Notes: generated by a model from the letters alone, not told the origin. A DNA stretch of 64,000 nucleotides from Levilactobacillus cerevisiae (GCF_003946245.1 NZ_RHNN01000010.1:1-64000); one strand, 5' to 3'. Shown: positions 7,968-15,859, numbered from the stretch's first letter. Made by a program: numbers and translations.

Positions 7968-8132
7968 TTTTACCAGTCCCCTGAACGGTTAAAGTTGTAA
8001 ATGTCCGAATTTTATGGTGAAATTAGTGAGTTTGTCAAAGTCGTTCTCAAAAATAAAGCTAAAATTCCTTACGTTTGCCTTACGACCTGCTGCCTGCTAG
8101 ACTCAACTTAAAAGTGATTTGGAGATGAGCGT

Positions 8133-8334
8133 ATGACAGTGAGAAATCAGCAACAGTCAGCGGTCGCAAAAGTTACTTCTAAGAATCAAATCACAGTGCC
8201 TAAGTCCGTGCGTGAGGCCCTACAAATAAGGAAGCAGGATAAATTTAAGTTTAGTATTAAAGAAGAAAATTGCTGGGAAACTTGCAGATAAAGATATGGC
8301 GCGTATCATTAAAAATCTGAAACGCTTCTTTTGA
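8133..8334 (+). pseudogene. Frameshifted AbrB-type antitoxin remnant
   Basis: ATG 8133 opens MTVRNQQQ and the AbrB/SpoVT core AKVTSKNQITVPKSVREALQI, then ends at TAA 8289-8291 after an unlikely tail. In the +1 frame from 8272 the sequence continues as AGKLADKDMARIIKNLKRFF and a stop at 8332-8334, which looks like the genuine C-terminus. A frameshift, probably with a small internal deletion near 8265-8272, has split the gene. No toxin gene follows. A second damaged relative lies at 9474. Confidence 0.75.
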
Positions 8335-8357
8335 GAATGTTGAAAGGGATGGAACGC

Positions 8358-8858
8358 GTGACAAAACTGGTGGTGTTACGTGGGAATTCCGGGTCCGGAA
8401 AAACGACGACGGCACGGGAGTTACAGCGCGTTCTGGGGCCGACAGCGCTGTTGATCAGCCAAGATGTGGTCCGTCGTGAAATTTTGCACGCCCCGGATAC
8501 GGCAGGGACGCCGGCCATCGCGGTCATGGCCGAGTTGATTGCCTGGGGCCGGGCGCAGGGATTCACCATCATTATTTTAGAAGGTATCCTGAAGCGTTCG
8601 GTGTATGGCGAATTTCTGCGGACCCTTAAACAAACGTGGGACACCGCCATGGTGATCGGTTATTTTGACGTGACCTTTGCGACCACAGTGAAACGCAATC
8701 AGATCAAGGCCCAACCGTTTAGTCGTGCACAGCTAGCGCAGTGGTGGCTGGGCCGGGATTTACTGGGCAGTGAAGATATTTGTTTTGATGAGTGTAGTAC
8801 GGTGGCGGAGCAGTGCCAGCGGCTTTTAAAGGAAATTGCGGGGACAGAGAATCAATAG
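8358..8858 (+). CDS. Small P-loop kinase-like protein
   Basis: About 166 residues. A textbook Walker A (RGNSGSGKTTTA) lies at the N-terminus, a QDVVRRE segment follows, and a LEGIL motif sits at the Walker B position. The overall shape is the AAA_33/zeta-toxin-like nucleoside kinase fold. The substrate is unknown. GTG 8358 is chosen because AAAGGG lies 9 bases upstream and because relatives begin directly with M-T-K-L; TTG 8331 and ATG 8349 are alternatives. It overlaps no intact neighbour and sits between antitoxin remnants. A role as a zeta-like toxin is possible, but no epsilon antitoxin is present. Confidence 0.75.
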   Translation: MTKLVVLRGNSGSGKTTTARELQRVLGPTALLISQDVVRREILHAPDTAGTPAIAVMAELIAWGRAQGFTIIILEGILKRSVYGEFLRTLKQTWDTAMVIGYFDVTFATTVKRNQIKAQPFSRAQLAQWWLGRDLLGSEDICFDECSTVAEQCQRLLKEIAGTENQ

Positions 8859-8886
8859 TTAATAGTTGTTACCCGTATAAAAAGCG

Positions 8887-9015
8887 CCTGAGAAGAAATT
8901 CCAGGCAGAGGGTAATTAAATGATAATTACTCACGGATTTACTAAGGAGTCGCAGAAAACACCAACAAATCAGATGAAGTATGCACATATTATTCTTAAA
9001 GAGTACTGGGAGTAG
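8887..9015 (+). pseudogene. C-terminal remnant of a HigB/RelE-type toxin
   Basis: From ATG 8920 the frame reads IITHGFTKESQKTPTNQ and ends in a helix before TAG 9013-9015. HGF-K-x-QKTP is the conserved C-terminal signature of HigB-like (Gp49) toxins. Just upstream in the same frame lies F-Q-A-E-G-N, then TAA where family members have Lys. The N-terminal two thirds are missing. The intact antitoxin starts six bases later, so toxin and antitoxin were once an ordinary higBA pair. Confidence 0.75.
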
Positions 9016-9020
9016 TTAGG

Positions 9021-9308
9021 ATGGCAACAATTAAATTTAATAACTATTTAAAAGTCCAGTTGCAAGATCCAGAGTTTAAGGCGGGGTACGAAATTGAAAG
9101 TGCAAAGTTATCTAGTGCAGTGGTAACCATGAAGGCATGGGAAGCGGCTGGCTTGACGCAACGGGAGCTTGCTGAGAAGGCAAATGTTCCTCAGTCAACG
9201 ATGGCTAGAATTGAGCGGGGAGATAACACTAGTATTGATACCATGTCAAAGATTGCCTTCGCTTTGGGGGCACGATTAAGTATTGGATTTACGCCAAACA
9301 ATGTGTAA
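9021..9308 (+). CDS. HigA-type XRE antitoxin, orphaned
   Basis: 95 residues. A helix-turn-helix XRE domain spans about 40-90 (GLTQRELAEKANVPQSTMARIERGDN), preceded by a short N-terminal segment typical of HigA/HTH_37 antitoxins. It would bind the pair's own promoter and neutralise a RelE-like toxin. The toxin in front of it survives only as a C-terminal fragment (8887-9015), so this is an orphan antitoxin. Orphan antitoxins can persist as regulators or protect against related toxins. A strong terminator follows at 9377. Confidence 0.85.
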   Translation: MATIKFNNYLKVQLQDPEFKAGYEIESAKLSSAVVTMKAWEAAGLTQRELAEKANVPQSTMARIERGDNTSIDTMSKIAFALGARLSIGFTPNNV

Positions 9309-9376
9309 TGAGGTAGTAAAAGCAATCAATCTTAAAGTTCACAGTCGGTTGCTTTGGTGTAGTTGGTGTAGTCGTT

Positions 9377-9416
9377 AAAAGCGTTGTCTGACTGAGTTGT
9401 CGGGCAACGCTTTTTA
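9377..9416 (+). terminator. Intrinsic terminator after the orphan antitoxin
   Basis: AAAAGCGTTGTC pairs with GGCAACGCTTTTT, followed by T-rich sequence. Confidence 0.85.
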
Positions 9417-9473
9417 GTTTCTGTAAGTCTGACGTATCAATTGTGGCGGTGGGGCCCACCGGCGATGCTGTAG

Positions 9474-9616
9474 TTGATGGTGATGAAGGCGCAGCGCTCA
9501 GCTGTGGTTAAAGTGACGTCTAAGAATCAGATTACTGTTCCTAAAGTAATTCGTAAAGCCTTGCGATTACAGAAACAGACTGACAAACGGATATGGGTGC
9601 AGAGAACTTTGACTAA
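9474..9616 (+). pseudogene. Second degenerate AbrB-type antitoxin remnant
   Basis: The frame from 9474 contains VVKVTSKNQITVPKVIRKALRLQK, nearly the same core as the remnant at 8133, then loses similarity. In another frame at 9593-9616 the sequence reads MGAENFD and a stop, resembling an AbrB-antitoxin C-terminus. So it is both shortened and frameshifted. The two remnants are probably an old duplication on either side of the higBA remnant. Confidence 0.65.
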
Positions 9617-9835
9617 GGTACGATGTTGGGGAACCGGTATGGCCATGGTCAATCCCTTTTAGTATTTGTCTATGATGAAAATCCCCACGGCTGCGATCAA
9701 TTATTCTGGATAAAAGCTGCCGGTCCAGCGATGGGTTCCATCAATGTCACGTTGAAGAACCTAGGTTAACCGGAGGAGGACAGAGATGTAGGCAGCTGTG
9801 TCGACGGTGTTAGCTGAGATTTTTCAGCTTACAGC

Positions 9836-9992
9836 GTGGGACGCGTTTGGAGACTGACGATTTTGTCAGGCTTCAAACCGAGCCGGAGGACCGCTTCTCA
9901 GGCCGCAGGTGGTCCCCACAGCAGCCGGAATCTCTGGCAGCCGCAGGTGGCAATTAACAACTAATCTTGTGGATTCAATCTCTGTTAGCTGG
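9836..9992 (+). repeat. Dispersed structured repeat, copy A
   Basis: About 157 bp shared with copies B (29986-30156) and C (62755-62888, opposite strand). It starts GGGACGCGTTTGGAGACTG, folds GTTTGGAGaCTGAC with GTCAGgCTtCAAAC, and continues with a GGACC/GGTCC arm and CCGG/CTGG arm. Copies A and B also share a tail that ends TGTTAGCTGG. It has no open reading frame with family support. Confidence 0.85.
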
Positions 9993-10022
9993 GCCTTTGG
10001 CTTTTCAAACCTGAGCGAACGC

Positions 10023-10057
10023 AAAAAGCCGGCCAATCTCACAGGATTGTCCGGCTT
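10023..10057 (-). terminator. Intrinsic terminator of the alcohol dehydrogenase gene
   Basis: AAGCCGGCCAAT pairs with ATTGTCCGGCTT; on the minus strand it ends in five T. Confidence 0.85.
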
Positions 10058-10080
10058 CATGACGCTAAATTTTAAAGGTG

Positions 10081-11205
10081 TTATTTCCCAGGAACGTAGC
10101 TGTCATCAATGACCAGAACAGGCTTGATGGTCTTCCCGGAAACGGAATCAGCGTTGGCTTCGTTGATTTGACTGAACTTGTAGAACTTTTCAGTCTTGTC
10201 AAAGTCGAACATACCCATCTTGTAGAATTCAATCAAACGAGGGATGTCGATTTGTGGAACGGAGTCGCCCATGTTAACCCCAATGACGGCCTTGTCGTTG
10301 ACACAGAGGTCGTTCCAGGTGTCGAGGTCAATGTGTTGGTCGGTAACGGCAATCGCTGCGGAGACCCCACCTTGAGCCAAGGCTTGGATGGAGCTAGCAA
10401 TCACACTGGAAACACCGGTTGTATCAACCGCGTAGTTGACACCAAAGCCGCCGGTCAAGTCTTGCACAGCCTTGACCACGTCGCCAACCTTCTTACTGTT
10501 GATGACGTCGGTAGCGCCGAGTTCCTTGGCTAAGTCCAAACGAGAGTCGACGATGTCAATGGCAATGACCTTGGTGCAACCGGAAATCCGGCCGGCCATC
10601 ATAGCAGCCAACCCAACGGCACCAGTCCCAAAGACGGCAATCGTGTCACCAGGCTTTGGCTTCAAGGTGTTGAGCACAGTCCCAGAACCAGTTACGTAGC
10701 CACAACCCAGCGGGCCGAGCTTCCGTAAGTCGAGGTCCTTGCTAACCTTAACGGCGTTCCGTTCACGAACCACCGTGGTTGAGGTGAAGGAGCTTTGGTC
10801 AAACATGTCAGCAACGTTGTGACCAGCTTCAGTAAAGTGAGCGGAGCCGTCAGGACGGACCCCAGACAGGTTGTTGGCCGCGTAGTTTTCACATTGTGTT
10901 GGCATCCCGGACAGACAGCTCTTGCAGTTCCCACAGCCGTAGAAACTTAAAACAACGTGGTCGCCTGGCTTGAATTGGGTAACTTCTGGCCCGACCTTTT
11001 CCACGATCCCGGAACCTTCGTGGCCCAAGACGATTGGGTAATCAATGGTGGCAACCCCGGTACGCAGGGCTTCGTCGGAGTGGCAAATCCCACTGGCAAC
11101 CATGTGGACTTGGATATCGTCCGCGCCCATGTCAGCCAGTTCAACGTCATCACGAATTTCAAAATCAGCATTTTGCTTATCAACAACTGCAGCTTGAATC
11201 TTCAT
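10081..11205 (-). CDS. Zinc-dependent medium-chain alcohol dehydrogenase
   Basis: 374 residues of the MDR alcohol dehydrogenase family, probably NAD-dependent and close to aryl-alcohol (benzyl-alcohol type) dehydrogenases. Visible are the catalytic zinc ligands (GICHSD and GHEGSGIVE), the structural-zinc loop with four Cys (CGNCKSCLSGMPTQCENY), and the Rossmann motif FGTGAVGLAAM followed by the Asp of AIDIVDSR, which favours NAD. It would interconvert alcohols and aldehydes. ATG 11205 is preferred over GTG 11214 because GAGGT lies 7 bases upstream. The gene is monocistronic, with a cre-like site upstream that points to CcpA control. The aldehyde dehydrogenase next door may use its product. 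Confidence 0.92.
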   Translation of the reverse strand: MKIQAAVVDKQNADFEIRDDVELADMGADDIQVHMVASGICHSDEALRTGVATIDYPIVLGHEGSGIVEKVGPEVTQFKPGDHVVLSFYGCGNCKSCLSGMPTQCENYAANNLSGVRPDGSAHFTEAGHNVADMFDQSSFTSTTVVRERNAVKVSKDLDLRKLGPLGCGYVTGSGTVLNTLKPKPGDTIAVFGTGAVGLAAMMAGRISGCTKVIAIDIVDSRLDLAKELGATDVINSKKVGDVVKAVQDLTGGFGVNYAVDTTGVSSVIASSIQALAQGGVSAAIAVTDQHIDLDTWNDLCVNDKAVIGVNMGDSVPQIDIPRLIEFYKMGMFDFDKTEKFYKFSQINEANADSVSGKTIKPVLVIDDSYVPGK

Positions 11206-11267
11206 AATTGGCACCTCGTTTTTAAAAGTTATTTACACTTGATAATTATGTCACAATCAGCGGTAAA

Positions 11268-11281
11268 AGCAAGCGCTTTCA
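11268..11281 (-). promoter_or_regulatory. cre-like CcpA site upstream of the alcohol dehydrogenase
   Basis: The minus strand reads TGAAAGCGCTTGCT, one base short of the TGNAANCGNTNNCA consensus and centred on the palindrome AAGCGCTT. It lies about 65 bases upstream of the start. Confidence 0.55.
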
Positions 11282-11385
11282 TGAAAGCCACCGTTTCGGT
11301 TACGCCTAACAAATGGCGATGACCACTGAGGCGACGGCCGTTAGCCGCGCACGACCCCAATTTCAAATAAGGGTAACTTTCACAG

Positions 11386-11415
11386 AAAAAAGATCATTCG
11401 CAAGGGAATAATCTT
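11386..11415 (-). terminator. Intrinsic terminator of the aldehyde dehydrogenase gene
   Basis: AAGATTATT pairs with AATGATCTT (read on the minus strand), followed by a T-run, directly after the stop at 11428. Confidence 0.75.
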
Positions 11416-11427
11416 CTTTCAGCACGC

Positions 11428-12903
11428 TTAAGCTAAGGTCTTTTCTGGGTGACCCTGCAGGTAAATGACGTGGGTGTTGAGGAATTCTTCAATCCCGTGC
11501 TTCCCATCGTCACCACCAATACCGGATTCCTTCCAGCCGGAGTGAGACCCGTTCATGGCTTCGAAGTTAAAGCGGTTGATGTAAGTTTCACCATCTTCGA
11601 GTTCATTGGCAGCGCGGGTAGCGTTCTCGATGTTCTCGGTAAAGATGGATGAGGTCAACCCAAAGTCACTGTCGTTGGCCATGTCGATGGCTTCGTCCAA
11701 GGTCTTGAAGGTCAAGACTGGCAGAACTGGGCCAAAGATTTCGTCTTGCACAATTTCAGAGTCTTGCTTGACGTTGGTAATAACGGTTGGTTCGAAGTAG
11801 AAGCCGTTGGCAATCTTAACCTTGTGGCCACCAGTTTCCAGCTTGCCGCCAGCTTCAACGGCGCGGTCGACCATGCCAGCAACCTTGTCTAAGGCGCCCT
11901 GGTTGATCAGTGGACCCATGCCGATGTCTTCATTTTGCATTGGGTCGCCAACGGTTACGGCAGCCATCTTGTCGGCTAACTTCTTAGTAAATTCAGCCGC
12001 AACGTCTTCTTGAACGTAAACCCGTTCACAGTTGTTGCAAAGTTGCCCGTTGTTGTCGACACGGGAGTCGATGATGGATTGGACAGCCAAGTCGATGTCG
12101 GCGTCCTTGCAGACGATGGCAGGTGCTTTCCCACCTAATTCCAAAGAAACCTTGGCCATGTGGGTTGCAGCAGCTTCCATGACCCGCTTCCCAGAGTTGA
12201 CGGAACCGGTCAAGCTGATAATGCCAATCTTCTTGTTACGTGATAATTCGTCACCAATGACGGAGCCGGGACCGGTGATGATGTTGACAACACCCTTAGG
12301 AATCCCAACTTTTTCAACAATTTTAGCAAATTCCAAGCCTAAGTTTGGTGTGTCGGTACTTGGCTTCATAACGATGGTGTTCCCAGTAACTAAGGCTGGA
12401 CCCATCTTCCGAGCAATTAAGAAGAATGGGAAGTTCCAAGGTAAGATGCCGGCAGCGACACCAATAGGTTGTTTAGCAATCATAATATTTTCGTTTGGAT
12501 TATCTGACTGGAGAATTTCGCCTTCGTAGGTCCGTGATGCGCTGGCCATGTAGTCGAAGTAGTCGGCAGAGAACAGAATTTCAGTGGTAGCCAAGCCCTT
12601 GACCTTACCTTGTTCTTCTTGGAGCATGGCGATCAGGTGAGCGGAGTCCTTCCGAATTTCTGTGGCAACGTCGTGCAGATACTGGCCACGGGTTGCGGCA
12701 GGAACTTTCTTCCAGGACTTCTGTGCTTCGTAGGCAGCGTCAATGGCTTCCCGGCATTCGTCTAGTGTTGCGCTAGGAACAGTGGAAATCGGTTCCCCAG
12801 TTGCGGGATTGAGCACGGTAATTAAATTACCGGATGATGAATCCTTAAACTCACCGTTGATGTACATTTGATAGTGTTTTAATGCAACTGAACTCTTAGA
12901 CAT
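11428..12903 (-). CDS. Aldehyde dehydrogenase (lactaldehyde/succinate-semialdehyde type)
   Basis: 491 residues of the NAD(P)-aldehyde dehydrogenase superfamily. The sequence shows PWNFPFFLIARKMGPAL, MKPSTDTP for cofactor binding, LTGSVNSGKRVM, the catalytic Glu in LELGGKAP, and the catalytic Cys in GQLCNNCERV. It is closest by eye to AldA or GabD-like enzymes; the exact substrate cannot be set from sequence. Start ATG 12903 has AAGGGAG upstream; the 19 extra residues from GTG 12960 are not needed. It is divergent in context from the alcohol dehydrogenase only by an intervening terminator; both are on the minus strand and separately transcribed. Confidence 0.92.
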   Translation of the reverse strand: MSKSSVALKHYQMYINGEFKDSSSGNLITVLNPATGEPISTVPSATLDECREAIDAAYEAQKSWKKVPAATRGQYLHDVATEIRKDSAHLIAMLQEEQGKVKGLATTEILFSADYFDYMASASRTYEGEILQSDNPNENIMIAKQPIGVAAGILPWNFPFFLIARKMGPALVTGNTIVMKPSTDTPNLGLEFAKIVEKVGIPKGVVNIITGPGSVIGDELSRNKKIGIISLTGSVNSGKRVMEAAATHMAKVSLELGGKAPAIVCKDADIDLAVQSIIDSRVDNNGQLCNNCERVYVQEDVAAEFTKKLADKMAAVTVGDPMQNEDIGMGPLINQGALDKVAGMVDRAVEAGGKLETGGHKVKIANGFYFEPTVITNVKQDSEIVQDEIFGPVLPVLTFKTLDEAIDMANDSDFGLTSSIFTENIENATRAANELEDGETYINRFNFEAMNGSHSGWKESGIGGDDGKHGIEEFLNTHVIYLQGHPEKTLA

Positions 12904-12960
12904 AACTATAAGACTCCCTTCAACATCATCAAGACGGACTAACTTGACCCCAAAGAACAC

Positions 12961-13495
12961 GCTGAGGTGATGGAACTAGCGTCACCCGGTACATCAAACG
13001 GCTAGGCAATACGTTGCGGAACTATCCCTCAACTTCAGTTATAACGCGTTTTGGGAAAGAATGTGAGTTTTTTCACAAATAGTTTTGTTTCAGGAAGGTG
13101 GGAGTTCGATGAAACCTTGCTGCGCGTAGGTCTTGGTAGTTTGTAAGGTTAGTTTATTAAGTCATTATGTGAAAGTAGTTTCTTTCTGGTGTAATCTTCC
13201 GATAGGAACAGGTGACTGGTTTGTCTTGGAGAAATTCCTGTTCCAATGTATTGAAGTCTATCTGAAATTTGAATGATTTTTGAGTTTGCTTTAGCAATAG
13301 TGTTGCTGAAAAATTTTACGCCGTCATGAATGGACAAGCTCCAAGCTTGAGAACTTCTGTAGCCACGTAACCATAATGGCCTCATTTCAGCTGGAAATTA
13401 AGCCTGTTTTCAATCAATGGATAGTAGATTTCTTAATAACGATTTTCACATTTTGTAAAAGCAATATTTATTTAATAATATTAACGGTTTACCTG
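12961..13495. other. Gene-poor stretch with one doubtful reading frame
   Basis: 535 bases without a supported gene. A 78-codon minus-strand frame at 13149-13385 (start MRPLWLRGYRSSQAW) has the look of a gene fragment but no ribosome-binding site and no family I recognise. AT content rises sharply towards 13.5 kb, marking the edge of the peptide/ABC locus. Confidence 0.4.
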
Positions 13496-13524
13496 TTGAC
13501 AATGCTTTTTTGATTCGGTACTCT
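13496..13524 (+). promoter_or_regulatory. Strong sigma-70 promoter at the head of the peptide/ABC locus
   Basis: TTGACA (13496-13501), 17-base spacer, TACTCT (13519-13524). The sequence downstream contains a short hydrophobic peptide gene and then a terminator at 13777. Confidence 0.75.
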
Positions 13525-13669
13525 ATTTCTAGTAGCTATCAAACTAAGAGTACAGATATGAGGCGAACGTTATAAAAAACATGTATTATGATTCTAATAA
13601 TTTCCTTTATTTTCCGTATTGGAATGTTTTTTCTCCAATATAGTTTTCAATAATTGTTCGGGAGTGTCA

Positions 13670-13771
13670 TTGTTAGTCGGCTTGTTCATGTTGCTAGTAT
13701 CGGCGACAGTCGTCTTGGAAACAGCCAGGTTCTTTCCAATTCAAAATTTTTTCAATAAAGCATTAGGATGA
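13670..13771 (+). CDS. Candidate 33-residue hydrophobic peptide
   Basis: TTG 13670, five bases after CGGGAG, opens a 33-codon frame. One transmembrane-like helix (LVGLFMLLVSATVVL) is followed by an amphipathic tail (ETARFFPIQNFFNKALG). In-frame GTG 13664 and TTG 13619 are alternative starts giving 35 and 50 residues. The frame lies exactly between a strong promoter and a terminator, which is the main reason to take it seriously. It could be a small membrane toxin, a leaderless bacteriocin-like peptide or a chance frame inside a small RNA. Confidence 0.4.
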   Translation: MLVGLFMLLVSATVVLETARFFPIQNFFNKALG

Positions 13772-13776
13772 TTTTT

Positions 13777-13832
13777 AGAAACGCAATTAGGAAACACAGC
13801 ATGAATCAAGATGCTGAATTGCTGTTTCTTTT
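13777..13832 (+). terminator. Intrinsic terminator after the hydrophobic peptide frame
   Basis: AGAAAC...CAATT pairs with AATTG..GTTTCT, with an inner CAGCAT/ATGCTG stem, then TTTT. Confidence 0.8.
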
Positions 13833-13886
13833 AACTTTGGTGGTATCCTCCGTTGGGCTACTTTGTATGAGAGGAGTGAAAAGAAA

Positions 13887-14108
13887 ATGAATAATAGAAA
13901 AGTTGATATGGATCGGCTTTCCCGCATTTCTAAGGTTTCAAATGGGAAGATGGAAGCTAATACTGCTTGGACAATTCCTGTTACTGAGTTTACGTTTACA
14001 TTTGTAGCAACGGCAATTGCCGTTGCTACAATAACAAGAAAAAGAAACATCACAAGTAGAATATGGTACATCACGAGGCCGGAGGTATATCCCTACATTC
14101 AGCTTTAA
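13887..14108 (+). CDS. Candidate small peptide gene upstream of an ABC-2 exporter
   Basis: 73 residues. ATG 13887 has GAGGAG ten bases upstream. A charged, Asn/Lys/Asp-rich first 30 residues (MNNRKVDMDRLSRISKVSNG) look like a peptide leader. A Thr/Phe/Ala-rich hydrophobic segment (TEFTFTFVATAIAVATIT) and a basic, aromatic tail follow. This is the general shape of a bacteriocin or other processed peptide precursor. The segment VATAIAVAT is encoded by a perfect 30-bp palindrome (14002-14031). Two permease genes and an ATPase follow. No modification enzyme is visible, and the family is not recognised. Confidence 0.5.
   Translation: MNNRKVDMDRLSRISKVSNGKMEANTAWTIPVTEFTFTFVATAIAVATITRKRNITSRIWYITRPEVYPYIQL
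14002..14031. repeat. Perfect 30-bp palindrome inside the small peptide gene
   Basis: Fifteen bases starting TTGTAGCAACGGCAA are followed immediately by their exact reverse complement. There is no loop and no T-run. Because of the symmetry both strands encode VATAIAVAT in one frame. Confidence 0.95.
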
Positions 14109-14134
14109 CTTTCTATTTTTTGTTTTCAATAAGT

Positions 14135-14932
14135 ATGTTAATGAAAGAAATAGGTGCAGTGGCAAGATTTACCTTTATTCGAGATGTGAGGAAAAGTTCG
14201 TATTGGTCGGGAATCATTTGGCCCTTTTCCGTGATTGTGCTGATTTCAGTCTTCTTCCTGGAACCGCTATATGGTGATTCAAAAGGAATGGTTGTTGATT
14301 TTAAAGGTGCTGAAGTGATTCTAGCGGTGAGTGTTATCACGATTGGATTGGTATTTTCACCGATAATGGGTAGTGAATCAGAGAAGGACCGTTCGTCAAA
14401 GGTGAGTGACTTATTGTGGTCAATGAGTGGTCCGCGTACGCAATTAATTGGCAGATTCTTGGGAGTGATATTGCTGATGATATTTAGTATGTCACTCTAT
14501 ATTCTGTTTTTTTTCATCCTAAACGAATATAGCGCTTGGTTGCGAGACGCATTTAAAGCGTTTGAACCAGTGACTGGTGTTATTGGTGCCTGTCTATTGT
14601 TGCAAGCCACTCTCTGGATACTAGTTTTGTCAGCAAATATTGGTATGCTTGTAAAGAATAAAAGCCATTTGTCACAAGCAATTTCAGTGATTCCGGCATA
14701 TACCATAATTTGTAGTGTTGTCAACGCACAACTGAGCGGGGAATCCCAGTGGGGGAATCTGATCAAAAAGATGGTTTGGGGGTTGCCAGTCTTATCACAG
14801 TTGTTTGAGTTTCATAGGGTATTGATTCACGTTGATTCAATGCTAATGGTTCTCTTGTCAGTGATTGTCCAATTTGCGCTATGGTTGGTCTATTCGTGGT
14901 TTGTTTTAAGATTATACAGTAAGTACTCATAA
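14135..14932 (+). CDS. ABC-2 type permease, first subunit
   Basis: About 265 residues with six predicted membrane helices: a long N-terminal IIWPFSVIVLISVFF helix, a large outside loop, then five more. It starts like other NatB/YhaP-type permeases (ARFTFIRDVRKSSYW). Starts at 14135 (MLMKE) or 14141 are likely, though the ribosome-binding site is weak; the frame is open from 14063. The second permease downstream is homologous (ETYNQVTSISYWTIIIWP), so the channel is probably a heterodimer driven by the ATPase at 15969. Placement after a peptide gene suggests export of, or immunity to, a peptide. AT-rich compared with flanking genes. Confidence 0.75.
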   Translation: MLMKEIGAVARFTFIRDVRKSSYWSGIIWPFSVIVLISVFFLEPLYGDSKGMVVDFKGAEVILAVSVITIGLVFSPIMGSESEKDRSSKVSDLLWSMSGPRTQLIGRFLGVILLMIFSMSLYILFFFILNEYSAWLRDAFKAFEPVTGVIGACLLLQATLWILVLSANIGMLVKNKSHLSQAISVIPAYTIICSVVNAQLSGESQWGNLIKKMVWGLPVLSQLFEFHRVLIHVDSMLMVLLSVIVQFALWLVYSWFVLRLYSKYS

Positions 14933-14986
14933 GCTGATATCGGAGGGGATATTATTTCAAATGGAGGGAAATCCAATATAGCTCAA

Positions 14987-15859
14987 ATGATTGTTATAGC
15001 AAGGCATGAAACCTATAATCAGGTGACGTCGATATCTTATTGGACAATAATAATTTGGCCGTTATTGTTTACATCAATTTTTGATAGATATGAAGGTGCT
15101 GATTTTAATATCGATAGTCTCTCAAGTTTTGAAGTAGAGAAACTATGGGGAAATGTTTTGCCAGGCTTCATATTTATGGTGTGCCTATCTTATGTATCAA
15201 TTATTGCCAGCTCCGTGGCTACTGACAAAACTAGCAAGTTAGGTGAAATACTAATAGTTATGGTGGACGCTAAAGAACAGTTGTTCGGTAAGATTATGAG
15301 CATATACTTGTTGCTAGGCGGGCAGATGCTGATATATCTTTTGTTCTTCAAGATTTATGGAGAATCGACAGGTAGTAGATTCTTGATAGAATTATTTGCA
15401 AAAACGCCAAGTTGGCTTTTAGTATATGTTGTTTTGGATACAATTGTTGCGATTTTTATTTCCTTAATCTGGACGACTGAATTTGCCTCTTACATCAATG
15501 ATGAGAGCCAAATACCAGCCGCTATCATTCCTGTGATGCTACTAATCGGCACAGGGGCGGTCGTAGCAATTTTCTTTAATAGTCCGGTGTATTTTTCGTC
15601 AGGAATCTCTACTATGAGGGTGTATATAAACGTGATTTTAGTAGTTCCACCAATTGGATCATTACTATTTCCGACACTATTAGCAGAAAAGAGTGTGACG
15701 TATTGGGAAGCTCTACTGAACCTAGTATTGGAGTTGCTCATTACGACTGCAATCTTTCGGAAAAGTGTCAAACAGTATCGTGAGGGAATGTTGTCTAAGA
15801 AAATCGGAAGTCCCATGTTCAGGGCATTTTCAATGAATTCTAGGGAGAAATATAAATGA
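14987..15859 (+). CDS. ABC-2 type permease, second subunit
   Basis: 290 residues, six helices, similar in layout to the preceding gene. ATG 14987 is the first in-frame ATG but lacks a good ribosome-binding site; GGAGGGG lies at about 14941 and the frame is open before the ATG. Alignment with the first permease suggests that the true start could be upstream at a non-ATG codon. The C-terminus is basic and cytoplasmic (KSVKQYREGMLSKK). It should pair with the first permease and the ATPase. Confidence 0.75.
   Translation: MIVIARHETYNQVTSISYWTIIIWPLLFTSIFDRYEGADFNIDSLSSFEVEKLWGNVLPGFIFMVCLSYVSIIASSVATDKTSKLGEILIVMVDAKEQLFGKIMSIYLLLGGQMLIYLLFFKIYGESTGSRFLIELFAKTPSWLLVYVVLDTIVAIFISLIWTTEFASYINDESQIPAAIIPVMLLIGTGAVVAIFFNSPVYFSSGISTMRVYINVILVVPPIGSLLFPTLLAEKSVTYWEALLNLVLELLITTAIFRKSVKQYREGMLSKKIGSPMFRAFSMNSREKYK

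Noticed and set aside
9836-9992. Insertion sequence at the dispersed repeat
   Set aside because: No transposase frame or terminal inverted repeat with target duplication is visible at any copy; a structured non-coding repeat fits better.
13149-13385. 78-codon minus-strand frame starting MRPLWLRGYRSSQAW
   Set aside because: No ribosome-binding site or recognised homologue; kept only as a possible gene fragment in the note on the gap.
13581-13643. 20-codon frame MYYDSNNFLYFPYW
   Set aside because: No ribosome-binding site and no sign of selection; probably chance in AT-rich DNA.
13787-14074. 95-codon minus-strand frame that also encodes VATAIAVAT
   Set aside because: It is opposite the better supported peptide gene; the shared peptide comes from the perfect palindrome.
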